A DNA stretch of 64,000 bases from Leptobrachium leishanense. Lineage: Eukaryota; Chordata; Amphibia; Anura; Megophryidae. The position numbers were made by a program, and so were the translations under genes. The stretch spans positions 64,960,637 to 65,024,636 of the forward strand of contig CM019067.1 in the NCBI GenBank assembly GCA_009667805.1, read 5' to 3'. Positions 45,911 to 57,212 of this stretch are shown one piece after another. The number at the start of each line of letters is the position of its first letter. Position 1 is the first letter of the stretch. Below the pieces are notes generated by a model. That model worked only from the letters and a program-made list of their open reading frames with translations, was not told the origin of the DNA and ran no database searches.

Positions 45911-46084
45911 TGTAGTAGATCAGTGTTATACTTATTTACCACTAGAGGGCATAGTCGTTTGTGCTACCTGTTTTCTGTTAATGTAAATATGTTTCCGGGT
46001 CAGGAGTTGTTGTTGCCAGTTTCCTGAGTGGGAGAGCTGTGTCTGTACCACCTGTCTCTGCATCAGTCATATGAAGATATTACA
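45911..46084 (+). repeat. 3' LTR of the Gypsy element (174 bp)
   Basis: Same ends as the 5' LTR but without the 32-bp segment bearing AATAAA, so its polyadenylation signal is missing. Flanked on the right by CTTTT. Confidence 0.9.
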
Positions 46085-46119
46085 CTTTTTATCTCACTTT
46101 TTGTCCTCCACCACAACCG

Positions 46120-46153
46120 TTGTAAGTAATATATATATATATATATATATATA
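46120..46153. repeat. TA microsatellite
   Basis: A run of about 14 AT dinucleotides; a second, shorter run is at about 46949-46964. Confidence 0.93.
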
Positions 46154-46320
46154 AACAACTATTGCAAAAGGGGACTTGCCCCCCCCCCACTGAAATATAT
46201 CTGAGGGAGTGCTCTCGCATGCTCTTCAATACCTGATGATCCCTGGAAGGATTTGATTCTTACCAGCTAAAAAGTATTGTATGCTGAGTACATAGAGCTT
46301 AATATATAGGAGCATAGGCT

Positions 46321-46500
46321 CCATTATTATTATTATTGTCATCATTTATATAGTACCAACAGTTTCCGCAGCGCATTACAATAACCTAAGGGAACAAAAT
46401 ACAGATAAATGAACATAGGATGGAAACAAGAGGTTTAAGGGTGCTGTTCATAGGAGTTTACAATCTAGAGGGATTGGGGTTGAGGAAAACAAGGGGAATT
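46321..46500 (-). repeat. L2-type LINE 3' tail
   Basis: Reversed: TCTAGATTGTAAACTCCTAT, then GTAATGCGCTGCGGAAAC, then AATAATAATAAT. Same type as the tail at 6114-6200. Confidence 0.75.
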
Positions 46501-48342
46501 TTACTGGACGGCAGGATCATTAGTGCCAGTGGTTCAGGAATGTTGGGGCCATAGAAGCAGTTTCAATCCTGAGTTTGTTTCCACTTACTAACATCTTGAC
46601 ACAGTACCATCATGGGTTATGCTATGGGAGCTCCGCCTCCATTGTCCTATCTTTGAGGTCTGTGGGAGCGCCATCTCAACTTCTGAGGACATCGTGACTA
46701 TCCTGCCGAAGGGGCTGTGTCGCCCTGTATTTGACCAGATGTATGCACAACCAGTGCCGGTCTTTTAAGCTCTTCACTCTGTGAGTGTATAGTACGGACG
46801 TTTGTAATTTTTTTTATATATGTTTTTTGCACAACAATATTACACTATTTTTCTTTTTTGCTCCCTTCCTCTTTTGGAGATCTTTGGAGCATCCAACAGT
46901 GGAGAGGATCTTGGAGGGAATTTGTTGATTGATAAAAGTTCTATACAGATATATATATATATATGTTTATTATCGCAGAAACCATTTGCGCATCACAGCA
47001 ATTCAAAGAGCTCCATCACAGAGCTCCTGTACTACATTCCCCATATGCAGCAAGGAACTCTGGGTAAGACATGCAAATTACATCTGTCTCACTTTTTTGC
47101 ATCCTGGGTCTGTTTTTACATAGAACCCTTCAATCAATGCCATGTCATACTAGATGGCTTTTTTTTAGCACAGATCAGGTTTATGCAACTGGTCAAAGCC
47201 ACTCCTGGACAGCGCTGTTTCGGGTTTATTGGACCATCTTCAGCAGGAGCTAGGCATGACCAGTTGCAGTGGATGCTTGGGCCCGCATTGTTTGCACATG
47301 CATGTGCACGGACACTTTATAAAATAAGATCACTTACTAATACATTTTTTATTTTAATTTTGTTTATTGCGCCATTAAGACACTGTTGTTGTTATCGTTA
47401 TTTCTATAGTGCATTTAACTGAAGGTTTTTCACCCGTTTCGTCTTAAGTATGCTGCATGCTTTACAATTTTACAACTCTTTCTTGATACTGTCACCAGTT
47501 AGCGTCTTCTTTACACGTTTTGCACAGAGGTATTACAGGAATATTTCTCTCTATACAAACATTTGTGACATAGGAAGATATTTAGAAAATCAGAATAAAC
47601 AATATTAAAATGAAGTTTGGAAATGTTACTCTACCTGTTAATTTAAACAGTTGTTGAAGCAAAAATATGTCTATACTTTTGTTTTCAAAGTTACATTTGT
47701 TTTTTTCAGAGTCCTTTTTAAAATGATAAGTATCTTCTACAGAATTTATTTTAGAGGCACAAAAATTCTCGAAGATTGTGTGCAGATAAAAGAATAGTGA
47801 CTGTAACCAACAAATTAAGGACGCATACTCAATGCTCAGGAGACAGGGCTATGGTTTCTCTGCTTTACGCCGGGAACTCTTACTGCTTTACAGAAATCAT
47901 GAACTATCGACTGGGTAAAAGCTTGATGCATGTTTTATCAAACTTCCAATCACGCACAAACCCATAAGGAGAGAATATGTCTCGGCGCAGACAGTTTCGA
48001 GGATTTCTGCTGCATTCTCCATCTCGAGTAATTTGCTGTCATGAAAGTTCCCATCAATGTTTAACAGGATTACGACCCCTTTGGGATGGATTCAGGGCAA
48101 GAGACTTCATGAATGAATCTTTAAAATCAATACAGACAGATTGAAAGAACACTGGCAACAGCAAACACAATGCTTTAGCTTTCCAATGCCACAGACCACT
48201 GATAGTCACCTTTGGCCTTCTGTTATTGGGCTACGAAATTTCTGTTAAATTACATCGTGTCACGTTTGTCAGGACAAACCAGGGCACACAGCTATTGATC
48301 TCATACCATCTTACATTTCAGAACTACGCAGGATTTGTTATA
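46501..48342. other. No gene; one dispersed repeat, rest unassigned
   Basis: 46975-47145 is the plus-oriented copy of the repeat at 40957-41125. A 200-codon frame at 46820-47422 crosses it and shows no recognisable domain. 47440-48330 looks non-repetitive and AT-rich. Confidence 0.5.
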
Positions 48343-49189
48343 AGTAAAAACAAGACTTCTGGGATTTGCTGATATGTGTGTATTACACATAATACAGAGC
48401 GGATACAATACAGGAGTCTGTTATTTGCTGGTATTCCTGCATTACACATAATATAAAGCGGGACACAATACAGGAGTCTGGGACATACTAAAATGTCTGC
48501 ATTACACATAACACGAAGAGAGGACATGTTACAGGGAGTCTGGGACACTAATATGTCTGCTTTACATATAAAACACAGAAAAGACACAATACAGGGAGTC
48601 TGAGATTTACTGATATGGCTAAATTACAAATAATACACAGAGAGAGCACAGTTCCGTGGAATTCATTAATCACCAGTGCTTGCGTAAATTGCAAAAAATC
48701 ACCAATTTTTCAACTTTGTCCAAAGCCAGCGTTTCACAAGGATTAAATCCAAAATGCGGCAGCACTATATCGTCATTGAGAATCTCAGACTCCCTGTATT
48801 GGGTCCTCTCTGTGTATTATGTGTAGTGCAGACAGTGCTTTTTTTCTGAAAAAATAGGTGGGGTTACTCTCACGCCCAGGGAAAAACAGTGATTATTATG
48901 ACTATTTTTCGTGTCCTAAGAAATACTCCTTTATTAACCCTTAAAGGACCGAGGCAAATTTACAAGTCATTCTTACTTTGTGCAGTGCAGGCAGCAGATA
49001 ATGTGGCGATTCTAGGAGCAATACCAGCCTTTTGATTGCAGGGCAAGGGGGCAACACCGGACTGCGACAAGAACACAGATGCAGACTTTTACACACAGCA
49101 GCCTGTTTAAAGACACATACATGCATTTACATACACTGCCATACGTTCATATATATAACCATATATCCCCTACACCCCAGGGGTATGTA

Positions 49190-49985
49190 GCACTAAAACT
49201 CACAGTAATGTGCAGTGTGTGTGAGCATATCAGAATCGATAGCAATAAAACCCCCCAGCAATGTGCAGTGTGTGTGAGCATATCAGAATCTACAGTAATA
49301 AAACCCTCAGAAAAGTGCAGTGTGTGTGAGCATACCAGATTCCACAGCAATAAAACCCCCAGCAATGTGCAGTGTGTGTGAGCATATTACACTCCACAGC
49401 AATAAAACCCCCAGCAATGTGCAGTGTGTGAGAGCATATTACACTCCACAGCAATAAACCCCCCAGCAAAGTGCAGTGTGTGAGCATATCAGAATCCCCA
49501 GCATTAAAACCCCCAACAAAGTGCAGTGTAAGTGAGCATATCAGAATCTAGAGCAATAAAACCCCCAGCAATGTGCAGTGTGTGTGAGCAGATCAGAATT
49601 CACAAAAAATAAACCCCAGCAAAGTGCAGTGTGTGAGAGCATATCAGAATCCACAGCAATAAAACACCCAGCAAAGTGCAGTGTGTGTGAGCATATCAGA
49701 ATCCACAACAATAAAACCCCCAGCAAAGTGCAGTGTGTGTGAGCATATTAGAATCAACAGCAATGAAACCCCCAACAAAGTGCAGTGTGTGTGAGCATAT
49801 CAGAATCCACAACAATAAAACCCCAGCAATGGGCAGTGTGTGTGAGCATATCAGAATCCACAACAATAAACCCCCCAGCAATGTGCAGTGTGTGTGAGCA
49901 TATTAGAATCAACAGCAATGAAACCTCCAGCAATGTGCAGTGTGTGTGAGCATATCAGAATCCACAGCAATAAAACCCCCATTAC
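49190..49985. repeat. 52-bp minisatellite (about 15 copies)
   Basis: Unit blocks: ACAGCAATAAAACCCCCAGC, AATGTGCAGTGTGTGTGAGC, ATATCAGAATCC. It matches the 37-kb array apart from the CAGAGCTCC block. Confidence 0.93.
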
Positions 49986-50121
49986 ATATTTACCGGCCTA
50001 TGGCTGTTTCTCTGATGGGTGAACGTGTGAGGAGCCTGAAGACAGAGTCGGCTCTCAGCAGCAGGGGGTTCCTCTATGCCGTGGTAGGAGCCATCTGGGC
50101 AGCGCAGCAGCGCAATGCCTG

Positions 50122-50275
50122 GAGTCCATGTTGAAGAAAGGGCGGGCTGCTGCGTGCGTGCAGGTCACGCGGTCCGGCCAGTAGTTGGTACGGAGTCTCA
50201 GTACCACCTGACTGGCTGGACCGCATGACCTGCACGCACGCAGCAGCCCGCCCTTTCTTCAACATGGACTTCATT
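50122..50275. repeat. Hairpin inside the 49-kb hAT element
   Basis: Arms of about 70 bp: TCCATGTTGAAGAAAGGGCG with GCTGCTGCGTGCGTGCAGGT and their mirrors, centred on GGTACGGAGTCTCAGTACC. Matches the inner part of the hairpin at 44238-44488. Confidence 0.9.
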
Positions 50276-50564
50276 GCGGCTCTCACATAGGAAGGCCGAG
50301 GAATTTTTTTTAAAAAAAACTGCCGGTCCTCAGTACGTACCGGCTGAAAAAAACCACTGAGCGAAGACATATCAGTGAATCCCAGACTCCCTGTATTGTG
50401 TCCACTCTGTGTTTAATGCGTAATTCAGACATATCAGTAAATCTCAGACTCCCTGTATTGAGTCCTCTCTGTATTGTGTCCTCACTGTGAAGCTTCTTCT
50501 GCTTCTGTTTGTATCTCCATATAATAAAACTCCGTTTGTAGCTATTGCAACAATAGTGATATTG

Positions 50565-51180
50565 AATTTATTTATTTATTTATTTTATATTTATTTATTT
50601 ATAAAGGATTTTACCAGGAAGGATACATTGAGATTTCTCTCGTTTTCAAGTATGTCCTGGGTTCAAGAACATTGAAGTGTTACAGTTACAGAAATACAAA
50701 GTAATACAATGCAAGATATTAAAAACAACACAAATATACAGATTAACAGAAAATAAATATGTAGGAAATATAGTCACTTGGTTACATGTTTACAGGTGCA
50801 TTCTGTATATAGTCACACTGTTACATGTTTACAGGTGCATTCCGTATTGAGGTATGTTAGTAAGGAGCTCTTGAGTGACTTAAGACTGGGGGAAGATTTG
50901 ATGGTGTCTGGGAGGTTATTCCATAATTGTGGTGCTCTGTAGGAAAATGAGGACCGAGCCACTGTCTTTTTGTATTGTGGTATTGCAAGTAAGGTGCTGG
51001 TCCTGGATCGGAGGTTATAGGATGAGGGAGCTGCTGGGGGAAGCAGTCTATTCAGGTAGGGGGCAGCTTCCCAGAAAAGCTCTTAAACACCAGGCTGGAA
51101 AAGTGAAGGGTGCGTTTAGACTCCAGCGATGGCCAGTTTAGCTCTTTTAACATGTCACAATGGTGGGTCATGTAGTTACA
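50565..51180 (-). pseudogene. L2/CR1-clade LINE fragment with shared SINE/LINE tail
   Basis: Minus-strand translation gives LKELNWPSLESKRTLHFSSL (51150-51090), then after a frameshift near 51045 NLRSRTSTLLAIPQYKKTVA and APQLWNNLPDTIKSSPSLKS (50930-50865) and a stop. The 3' UTR runs to ATCCTTCCTGGTAAAATCC and a (TAAA)n tail at 50565-50605. This tail is the one carried by the SINE at 23875 and by the two pieces at 61 kb. Confidence 0.82.
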
Positions 51181-51336
51181 TTGTAATGTACATTGAATGA
51201 CCTCTTAGGTGTTCAGTTGTACTCTTGATATATACTAGTTAATAATTGAAACTGCATCTTGATTCTGTTTGAAACGTATTGCCAAATAAAGTCCTTTTTA
51301 CAGAAGAGCTTTCTATCTTCCTTTTTCCCTCTTTAA

Positions 51337-51944
51337 AGGGATACTCTAGGCAACATGACCACCTAAGCTTTTTTAGGTGGTCATGATGCCCGGAGTATGC
51401 CGCCCTCTGTCCCCCCTCCCTCCGCTCAGCCGATCAGCTGGAAAAGCTGAAAACAGCTGAGAGACGGAGGACTTTACTCCGACCTCCCAGCTGTCAGTCA
51501 GCAGAGCGGGATTCAGATTTCCCGCTTCTGCCGACTTTTGCAGAGTAGGAGACGTGATCGCGCTTTCAGCGCGATAACGTCTCCAACTCGCCGCAGCAGC
51601 TGGCGGCAGCGGCTGAGGGTTAGTGTTGCGCGCATCCTCTTGCGCACAACATTAATCTTCAGAGGGAGCCGGGAGGAAGCCTGCCGATTGGCTGGCTTAC
51701 GTGAGAGGCGCGCATGCGCGCTTCTCACGTAAACCAGAAGGCAAGTACAATGCAAGAAGGACGGGAGCGGAAGAGGAGGGAGGTGAGTATAAAAAAAAAA
51801 AAGACGCCGCTGGAAAGAAGTGGATTTTAGGGTAAGTATTACATTTACAAAAAAAAAAACACCCTAACGATTTATTAAGGGAATGGGGATAGAATAGGAT
51901 AAAAAAAACGGGGGGGGGGGGTGATTTTTGAGTGGAGTGTTCCT
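51337..51944. mobile_element. TTAA-flanked T2/Kolobok-like MITE
   Basis: TTAA at 51333-51336 and 51945-51948 flank AGGGATACTC and, reversed, AGGAACACTC. The 608-bp interior includes hairpins (ACCACCTAAGCTTTTTTAGG near 51360-51380; GACGTGATCGCG mirror near 51550-51580; ACGTGAGAGGCGCGCATGCG near 51700-51730). Non-coding. Confidence 0.8.
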
Positions 51945-51948
51945 TTAA

Positions 51949-53525
51949 GATGATCTCCATCTCCCCACTCCTCCATGCACACAAAGCAAAATTTGCCTCA
52001 CACTTTTGTAATCCAGAAAGATAAAGAAACAACCAGCCGTAGTCCACAGGATATAGAACAGTTTTGGGTGAATTCAGTAGGTCTGTATGTACGTTTTACA
52101 CAGCCCATTCATATTTGTACGTCTTGACGTGGATAGCATTCCCTCCTTATACTGATTTTCTGGGGCTGAATTTGCAGCTGCAAATCGAGCTTTTAGGAAA
52201 AATTCCACATCATAGCTTTAACAAACTGGATTCTGAGTGATAATGATGTTAGTGACTTTTTATTTATATTGACAATCAATATATTACACAAATCATAAAA
52301 TGTGTATGCTATTACATTTACCAGCTTTTAACACGTAGGGCAGTATTACAATGTTGGTGCTAACTTAACCAGAGCGGTTGTAAACTTAAAACCTCCATAG
52401 GCTATAATGGCTCTGGGAAGTTTACAACAGCTCTGGTTAAGTTAGCACCAACTATGTAATATGAAGCAAAAAAAGGGGTGAAGCGCCCACCGGAAACGAG
52501 TGCCCAAACCACTCGCTGAATGTTGTATACGGAGGTTTCTCTATGTACCTGAACAACAAATAGATGAAGAAATCACAACACAGCACTTAATAGACCTAGG
52601 TCCATAAGAAAGTGGGATAGACACTCTATATGTCCATAAACATAGTGATCCTCGTTTTCAAGCAATATGCTTCTTTACAATGCAGGTGATGGAATGTATA
52701 CTGCAGGAGAAAATAGAAAAAGGATCAAGATTGCGCAGTACACCAACATCAGATGGAGATAAATTTTGTTCGTATTCAACTCACATTTGGAGGAGCCCAC
52801 AGCCGGCTCTTAGGAATATAGCGAGCAGGGACTTATATCAGGTGCCCATATACCCTTTGATCTGTTCCTCCAGTGTCGCCAAAAATGGTACTGCAGTGTG
52901 AATTGATAAGACCAGAAAAAAGCATGTATGTAATATGGCCCGTAATGTTTTACAATATATATTAATGGAAAAAGAGCAAAAACACGTTCGGTCATTCACT
53001 CCTTAATAATTATGTCGGCAACGCATCCGGACTCTGCAGCAATAAATAATGTTAAGTGCAAAGAAAAACAGAACCACACAATGTATTATTTATGATATGC
53101 AACAGAGTTAAAATTTACCAAACCGCTTCCTTTTTGGCATTGTGTCTATTTCTAGAGGACTGAGTCACGGCACTGTTGTTATTTCGCCTGGAGACTGTAC
53201 TGTCAGGAGCGCGCAGTCAGAGAGCTATGCTAGAGTGCTCTTCAATCATTACCCTGGCCGGGAGATTGTAATGAATTCTGAAAGCTGGAAAAAAGAACTG
53301 TGCAGCACGAGCGCCCTGTGGTTAATACAGAAATATGCAGGCATTGATAATAAGAGATTGCGGAAATGACGTGTAAGGAATTCAGTGATAAGAAATGCAT
53401 TGCAGAATAGTCAAATGACAGAAAATGTCAACTCTTTTCAATTATTTTATATCATGACGTTAGGGGACAGCCTTGTGATTTAATATTTTATGAGGACCTC
53501 CTCTTGACAACATTATAACATAAAA
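51949..53525. other. No recognised gene; one foldback MITE
   Basis: Apart from the foldback at 52343-52462, no repeat ends were identified. A 75-codon frame at 53142-53369 follows a TTTCTAG and has no recognisable domain. Confidence 0.45.
52343..52462. mobile_element. Small foldback MITE
   Basis: 120 bp with ends TATTACAATGTTGGTGC and, reversed, TATTACATAGTTGGTGC, continuing as TAACTTAACCAGAGC in both arms around CTCCATAGGCTATAATGG. Confidence 0.8.
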
Positions 53526-54287
53526 GGTTATTCACAAAGCACTGAACTTGCCACGGAAGGGCAGCGAACTGTGAGTTTCACCATACGGTGCAATTTCGTG
53601 GCAGTTTGTCCATTCACAAAGCTGTAAATTCTCCAAATACTGGTGAATTGACAGCGAAATACAGTGTCCCATAGAGAAGTAATGGTTCATCTATTTACAG
53701 AATGCCGAACTGCACGGACGTGTCGGCAAAATGACCTGATTCTCAGTGATGCCGTTCGACAGGTTTAAACAGGCGGATCCCATAGGTTTCAATGTAAAAA
53801 AGTTATATAATTTTCTTTTTAAAAAAAAAACATTTATTCTTTTCATTTTCAGCAAAAGCCATTTTTTATTTTTTAGAACACTTTTTTGTATTTTTTTAAT
53901 ATTTTAGTTTTCGCTCCGCAATTTTTTCAAAAGTTTTTTTTTAAATTCTGTAACAGACCTTTTTATTATTTTTTTAAAGGCCCTTTTCTATTATTTAGAC
54001 ACATTTGAATCCATTTTTATTGGTTTAAACATCTATTAGGAGAACAGGAGAGTTCCTTTTTTTTGCAGTTCAGTAGATTTCACCAAGGCCAGTTCGCCCC
54101 TGTTTGATGGTCTCTATTGCTCTTCAGTGACGTTCGCCAGCTTTTTCATGAGGCATGGGAGTCTCCATCTTCAGTGCGTTACGGTGACCCTATGGTGAAT
54201 AGTGAATTTACCATAGTTTCGGGAAATGGAATCGCCTAAGTGCACTGACGTGAAAAGCACCGAAATTTCAGTGGTTTGTGAATAACC
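53526..54287. mobile_element. DNA transposon with GGTTATTCACAAA ends
   Basis: Left GGTTATTCACAAAGCACTGAA and the reversed right GGTTATTCACAAACCACTGAA (each shortened here to 20 bases or fewer when read) form inverted ends. The 760-bp interior is AT-rich with long A and T runs and has no coding frame. No clear target duplication. Confidence 0.65.
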
Positions 54288-54349
54288 CCTTAAGTATCTC
54301 CAGAGTTTGAGCTGACCTAAGGTAGAACTTGTCAAATGTGTATCAAGAC

Positions 54350-56228
54350 TAGGGATGAGCTGTTCGGTTCGATCGGTTTGGAGTTCGATTCGAACATCAC
54401 CCGTTCGCATGTTCGCGAACTACTAACATTTCCGCGTGTTCGCCGCATGTTCGCCCACAATGCACCACAATGGACCACAATGCACTTTTCCACTGGCCTG
54501 AAGCTTGTAATTGGCTACAGCCTGCACCTGACCACCGGTAAGGTGCAAGACAGGTTCAAGACTATGCCTATCACGGCTCAGAGTCCTGTTTGGGCAAATT
54601 TTGCCCAATCATGGGCTCACAGAGCTAAGTCCCGCAGCACACTATAATATAAGGCTTCACACAGCGCTTCAGCGCGTGTTTGAGAGGAGATTGTTGTTGT
54701 GTTAGTGTGTGTTCTCACTGCCAGTCTGCCACCAGCTACTGCGGGGGGGGGGGGGTCTCATTTCTACAAAATATCTGGGAATTGTTCTAATCTTTGTGTT
54801 CTAACTGCCACCAAGTATTTTGGGGGGTCAGTAATTTCTACAAAATATCTGGGAATTGTGGTAATCTGTGTGTTCTCACTCCCAGCAACTATTTTGGGGG
54901 TCAGTAATTTCTACAAAATATCTGGGAATTGTTGTAATCTTTGTGTTCTCACTGCCGCCAACTATTTTGGGGATCTCATTTCTACAAAATATCTGGGAAT
55001 TGTTCTAATCTGTGTGTTCTCACTGCCACCCATCAGGGGGTCTCACTGATTTATAGGAGGTTTCCACAAAAGGGTTATGGTGTGAAGGCACTTGCTGCCA
55101 CCAAAGGCACAATATTTGGCTGCACTGACACTGACGCCGATATTACCAGATTTATATCATTTAAATTGTTTGGACCGCAGGGTCCAACCCTGCACTCTTC
55201 CACAATACCACAAAAGGGTTACGGTGTGAAGGCACTTGCTGCCATGAAAGGCACAATATTTGGCTGCACTGACGCCTGTGCCAGATTTATATCATCTTAA
55301 TTTTTTGAACCGCAGGGTCCAACCCTGCACTCTTCCACAATACCGCAAAAAGGTTATGGTGTGAAGGCACTTGCTGCCATAAAAGGCACAATATTTGACT
55401 GCACTGACGCCTGTGCCAGATTTATATCATTTAAATTTTTTGGGACGCAGGGTCCAACCCTGCACTCTTCCACAATACCACAAAAGAGTTACGGTGTGAA
55501 GGCACTTGCTGCCATGAAAGGCACATTATTTGGGTGCACTGCCACTGATGCCTATATTACCAGATTTATATCATTTTAATATTTGACCGCAGAGTCCAAC
55601 CTTGTACTCTTCCACAATACCACAGAGGGGTAACTGTTGCCGACACTAAAGGGCCAATTTTAAAGCGCCTATTGCTACTTTCATCCAAAGCCTGCATAAG
55701 TTTCACCATAATTTAGCCAAAAAATCACTAAACTTGTTCTGCGTGTCCTAAAATGTCTCCTTTTTTAATACAGACTGCCGCCCCAAGCAGTTGTTTATGA
55801 ATAGATTAAAGGAAAAGCATTTACCGTCATTTGAAACGTCATTTTTTTGTTATTAAATGTTTCTATACATCCTAGAAATCCGCCACTTTACGGGTAGGTT
55901 ATGGGGACCTCCTAGGCACGATATTTGAAGGAATTTTTCGTTTTTATTTTTATCCCTTTTTTCATGGAAAACTCACTGTCCCTTTAAAAACTTTTTTTTA
56001 AAATTTTTGTCCTTGTTTCCTGTCCCCCAGGACACTACCCGGTCCCCCATACACCTTTTATGGCAAATATCTTGCATATATGCCCTCTTGGAGGGCACTC
56101 TAAAAACCGAACTTTTGAGTCCCATTGACTTGCATTGAGTTCGGTTCGTGTTCGAGTTCGAACTCGAACTTTCGAAATTGTTTGAGTTCGAATGCGAACC
56201 GAACACAGGGGTGTTCGACTCATCCCTA
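54350..56228. mobile_element. hAT element with TAGGGATGAGC ends (copy 2)
   Basis: Ends TAGGGATGAGC and, reversed, TAGGGATGAGTC, with a perfect 8-bp duplication ATCAAGAC (54342-54349, 56229-56236). Interior: about four units of 75-90 bp around ATATCTGGGAATTGT (54705-55040), then four units of about 145 bp around GGTGTGAAGGCACTTGCTGC (55060-55640). The right 500 bp matches copy 1 (GCCCCAAGCAGTTGTTTATG, GCCCTCTTGGAGGGCACTC). No transposase. Confidence 0.9.
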
Positions 56229-56312
56229 ATCAAGACTAGGAACGAGGTTGAGAAAACTGTATATTTTAAGGAGCTGGGCAAGTTTTTAGGAATTTGCATT
56301 GACTAAATCATA

Positions 56313-57210
56313 CAGGGTTATTCAAAGAGATTCGAAAAGTCACCACACGTTCGGTGACTTTTCGTTCCCCGCACTTCGGGGCGCTTAGGCGATCCTAGTT
56401 CGCTGACCCTGCGGTGTATTCAGCAAGCACCGCAGGGCCCCCCTAGTGCAGGGAATACTAGCCGCAAACCGCAGAACATTCACCGCAAACCCGCCGAACA
56501 CTCACCGAAACCCGCAGAAACAGCTGGATTAACCCCGCCAAACACGCCGGAGAAACCCGACTAGCCGCCAATCACAGCACAGAGCAGCCGCCAGTAAAAG
56601 CCAACACGCAGACAAGCGGGGTAAAAAAAAAAACAGTTTGCTTGAAAGTTTGAAAATTGAAACACTGTTTGCAAAAAAACTACTGAACGAAAATGCCTGG
56701 AATTTACATATGAGGTCCAATGAATTATAATAAAAAGGGCTGTTACAGAAAAAAGAAAAAAGGATGTAAAAAAGAAAAAGGAAAAAACGTTTGCCAAAAA
56801 AATCCCTAAAAATGCCTAAAAAATCTAGAAATAAAGAGACTTTTTACTGCATAATATAATAATAAACAGTTTATTAGATATTGGATTAAAACTGGTATAT
56901 TTTTAACATTGAAGTCTATGGGATTCTCCTGAATAAATTTGTCGAATGACACCACCGAACAGCAGGGCATTTCTGCAACTTTTCCCTGCTGTTCAGTGTT
57001 CTCTGAATAGACAAAGCATTGCTTCTCTTTGGGGATTTTACCGCCCTCGAACAGGCACCGAACAGCCACCGTATGTGCAGGCAATTCGCCATCATTTGGC
57101 AAACTGCCTGCTCTCTGAATAGCCGAATGGCCAGGAAAGGTAACCGTATGCTGAATTTCCCTGTCCGGTTACATTTCGGGGCCAGATCGGCTCTCTTTGA
57201 ATAACCCTAA
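56313..57210. mobile_element. TA-flanked element with CAGGGTTATTCAAAGAG ends
   Basis: TA precedes the left end (56311-56312) and follows the right end CTCTTTGAATAACCC (57211-57212). About 900 bp, with repeated CCGCAAACC/CCGAACA words at 56460-56540 and a block (56812-56895) shared with 20030-20110. A terminal scrap of the same family is at 29928-29963. No transposase. Confidence 0.7.
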
Positions 57211-57212
57211 TA

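Larger units (their letters stand above)
41154..46084 (+). mobile_element. Gypsy-type LTR retrotransposon, internally deleted and twice invaded
   Basis: Two LTRs (41154-41359 and 45911-46084) with TGTAGTAG starts and ATTACA ends enclose a reduced gag-pol. The target duplication CTTTT is perfect (41149-41153, 46085-46089). A purine tract AGAGGAAAGGGGA sits directly before the 3' LTR. Gag is reduced to its first codons (near 41494), joined to the RNase H region at about 41575, so most of gag, protease and reverse transcriptase is lost. Two later DNA transposons lie in pol. The element cannot move by itself. Confidence 0.92.
48833..50359. mobile_element. hAT element with 52-bp minisatellite and hairpin
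   Basis: Left end CAGTGCTTTTTTTCTG and reversed right end CAGTGGTTTTTTTCAG. Flanks AGTGCAGA and AGCGAAGA agree at 6 of 8 positions, and joining the flanks restores a continuous 61-bp host unit. Interior: minisatellite 49190-49985, hairpin 50122-50275. No transposase. Confidence 0.78.
48343..50490. repeat. 61-bp minisatellite in two opposed arrays, split by a hAT element
   Basis: About five minus-oriented units (48343-48650; CAGGAGTCTGGGACATAC, ATGTCTGCATTACACATAA) precede plus-oriented units (48780-48832 and 50360-50490; CAGACTCCCTGTATTG, TCCTCTCTGTGTATTATGTG). The break between 48832 and 50360 is the hAT insertion. The arrays could pair as a long imperfect hairpin. Confidence 0.8.

Noticed and set aside
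46820..47422. 200-codon frame as a gene
   Set aside because: It crosses a dispersed repeat and a TA microsatellite and has no recognisable domain.
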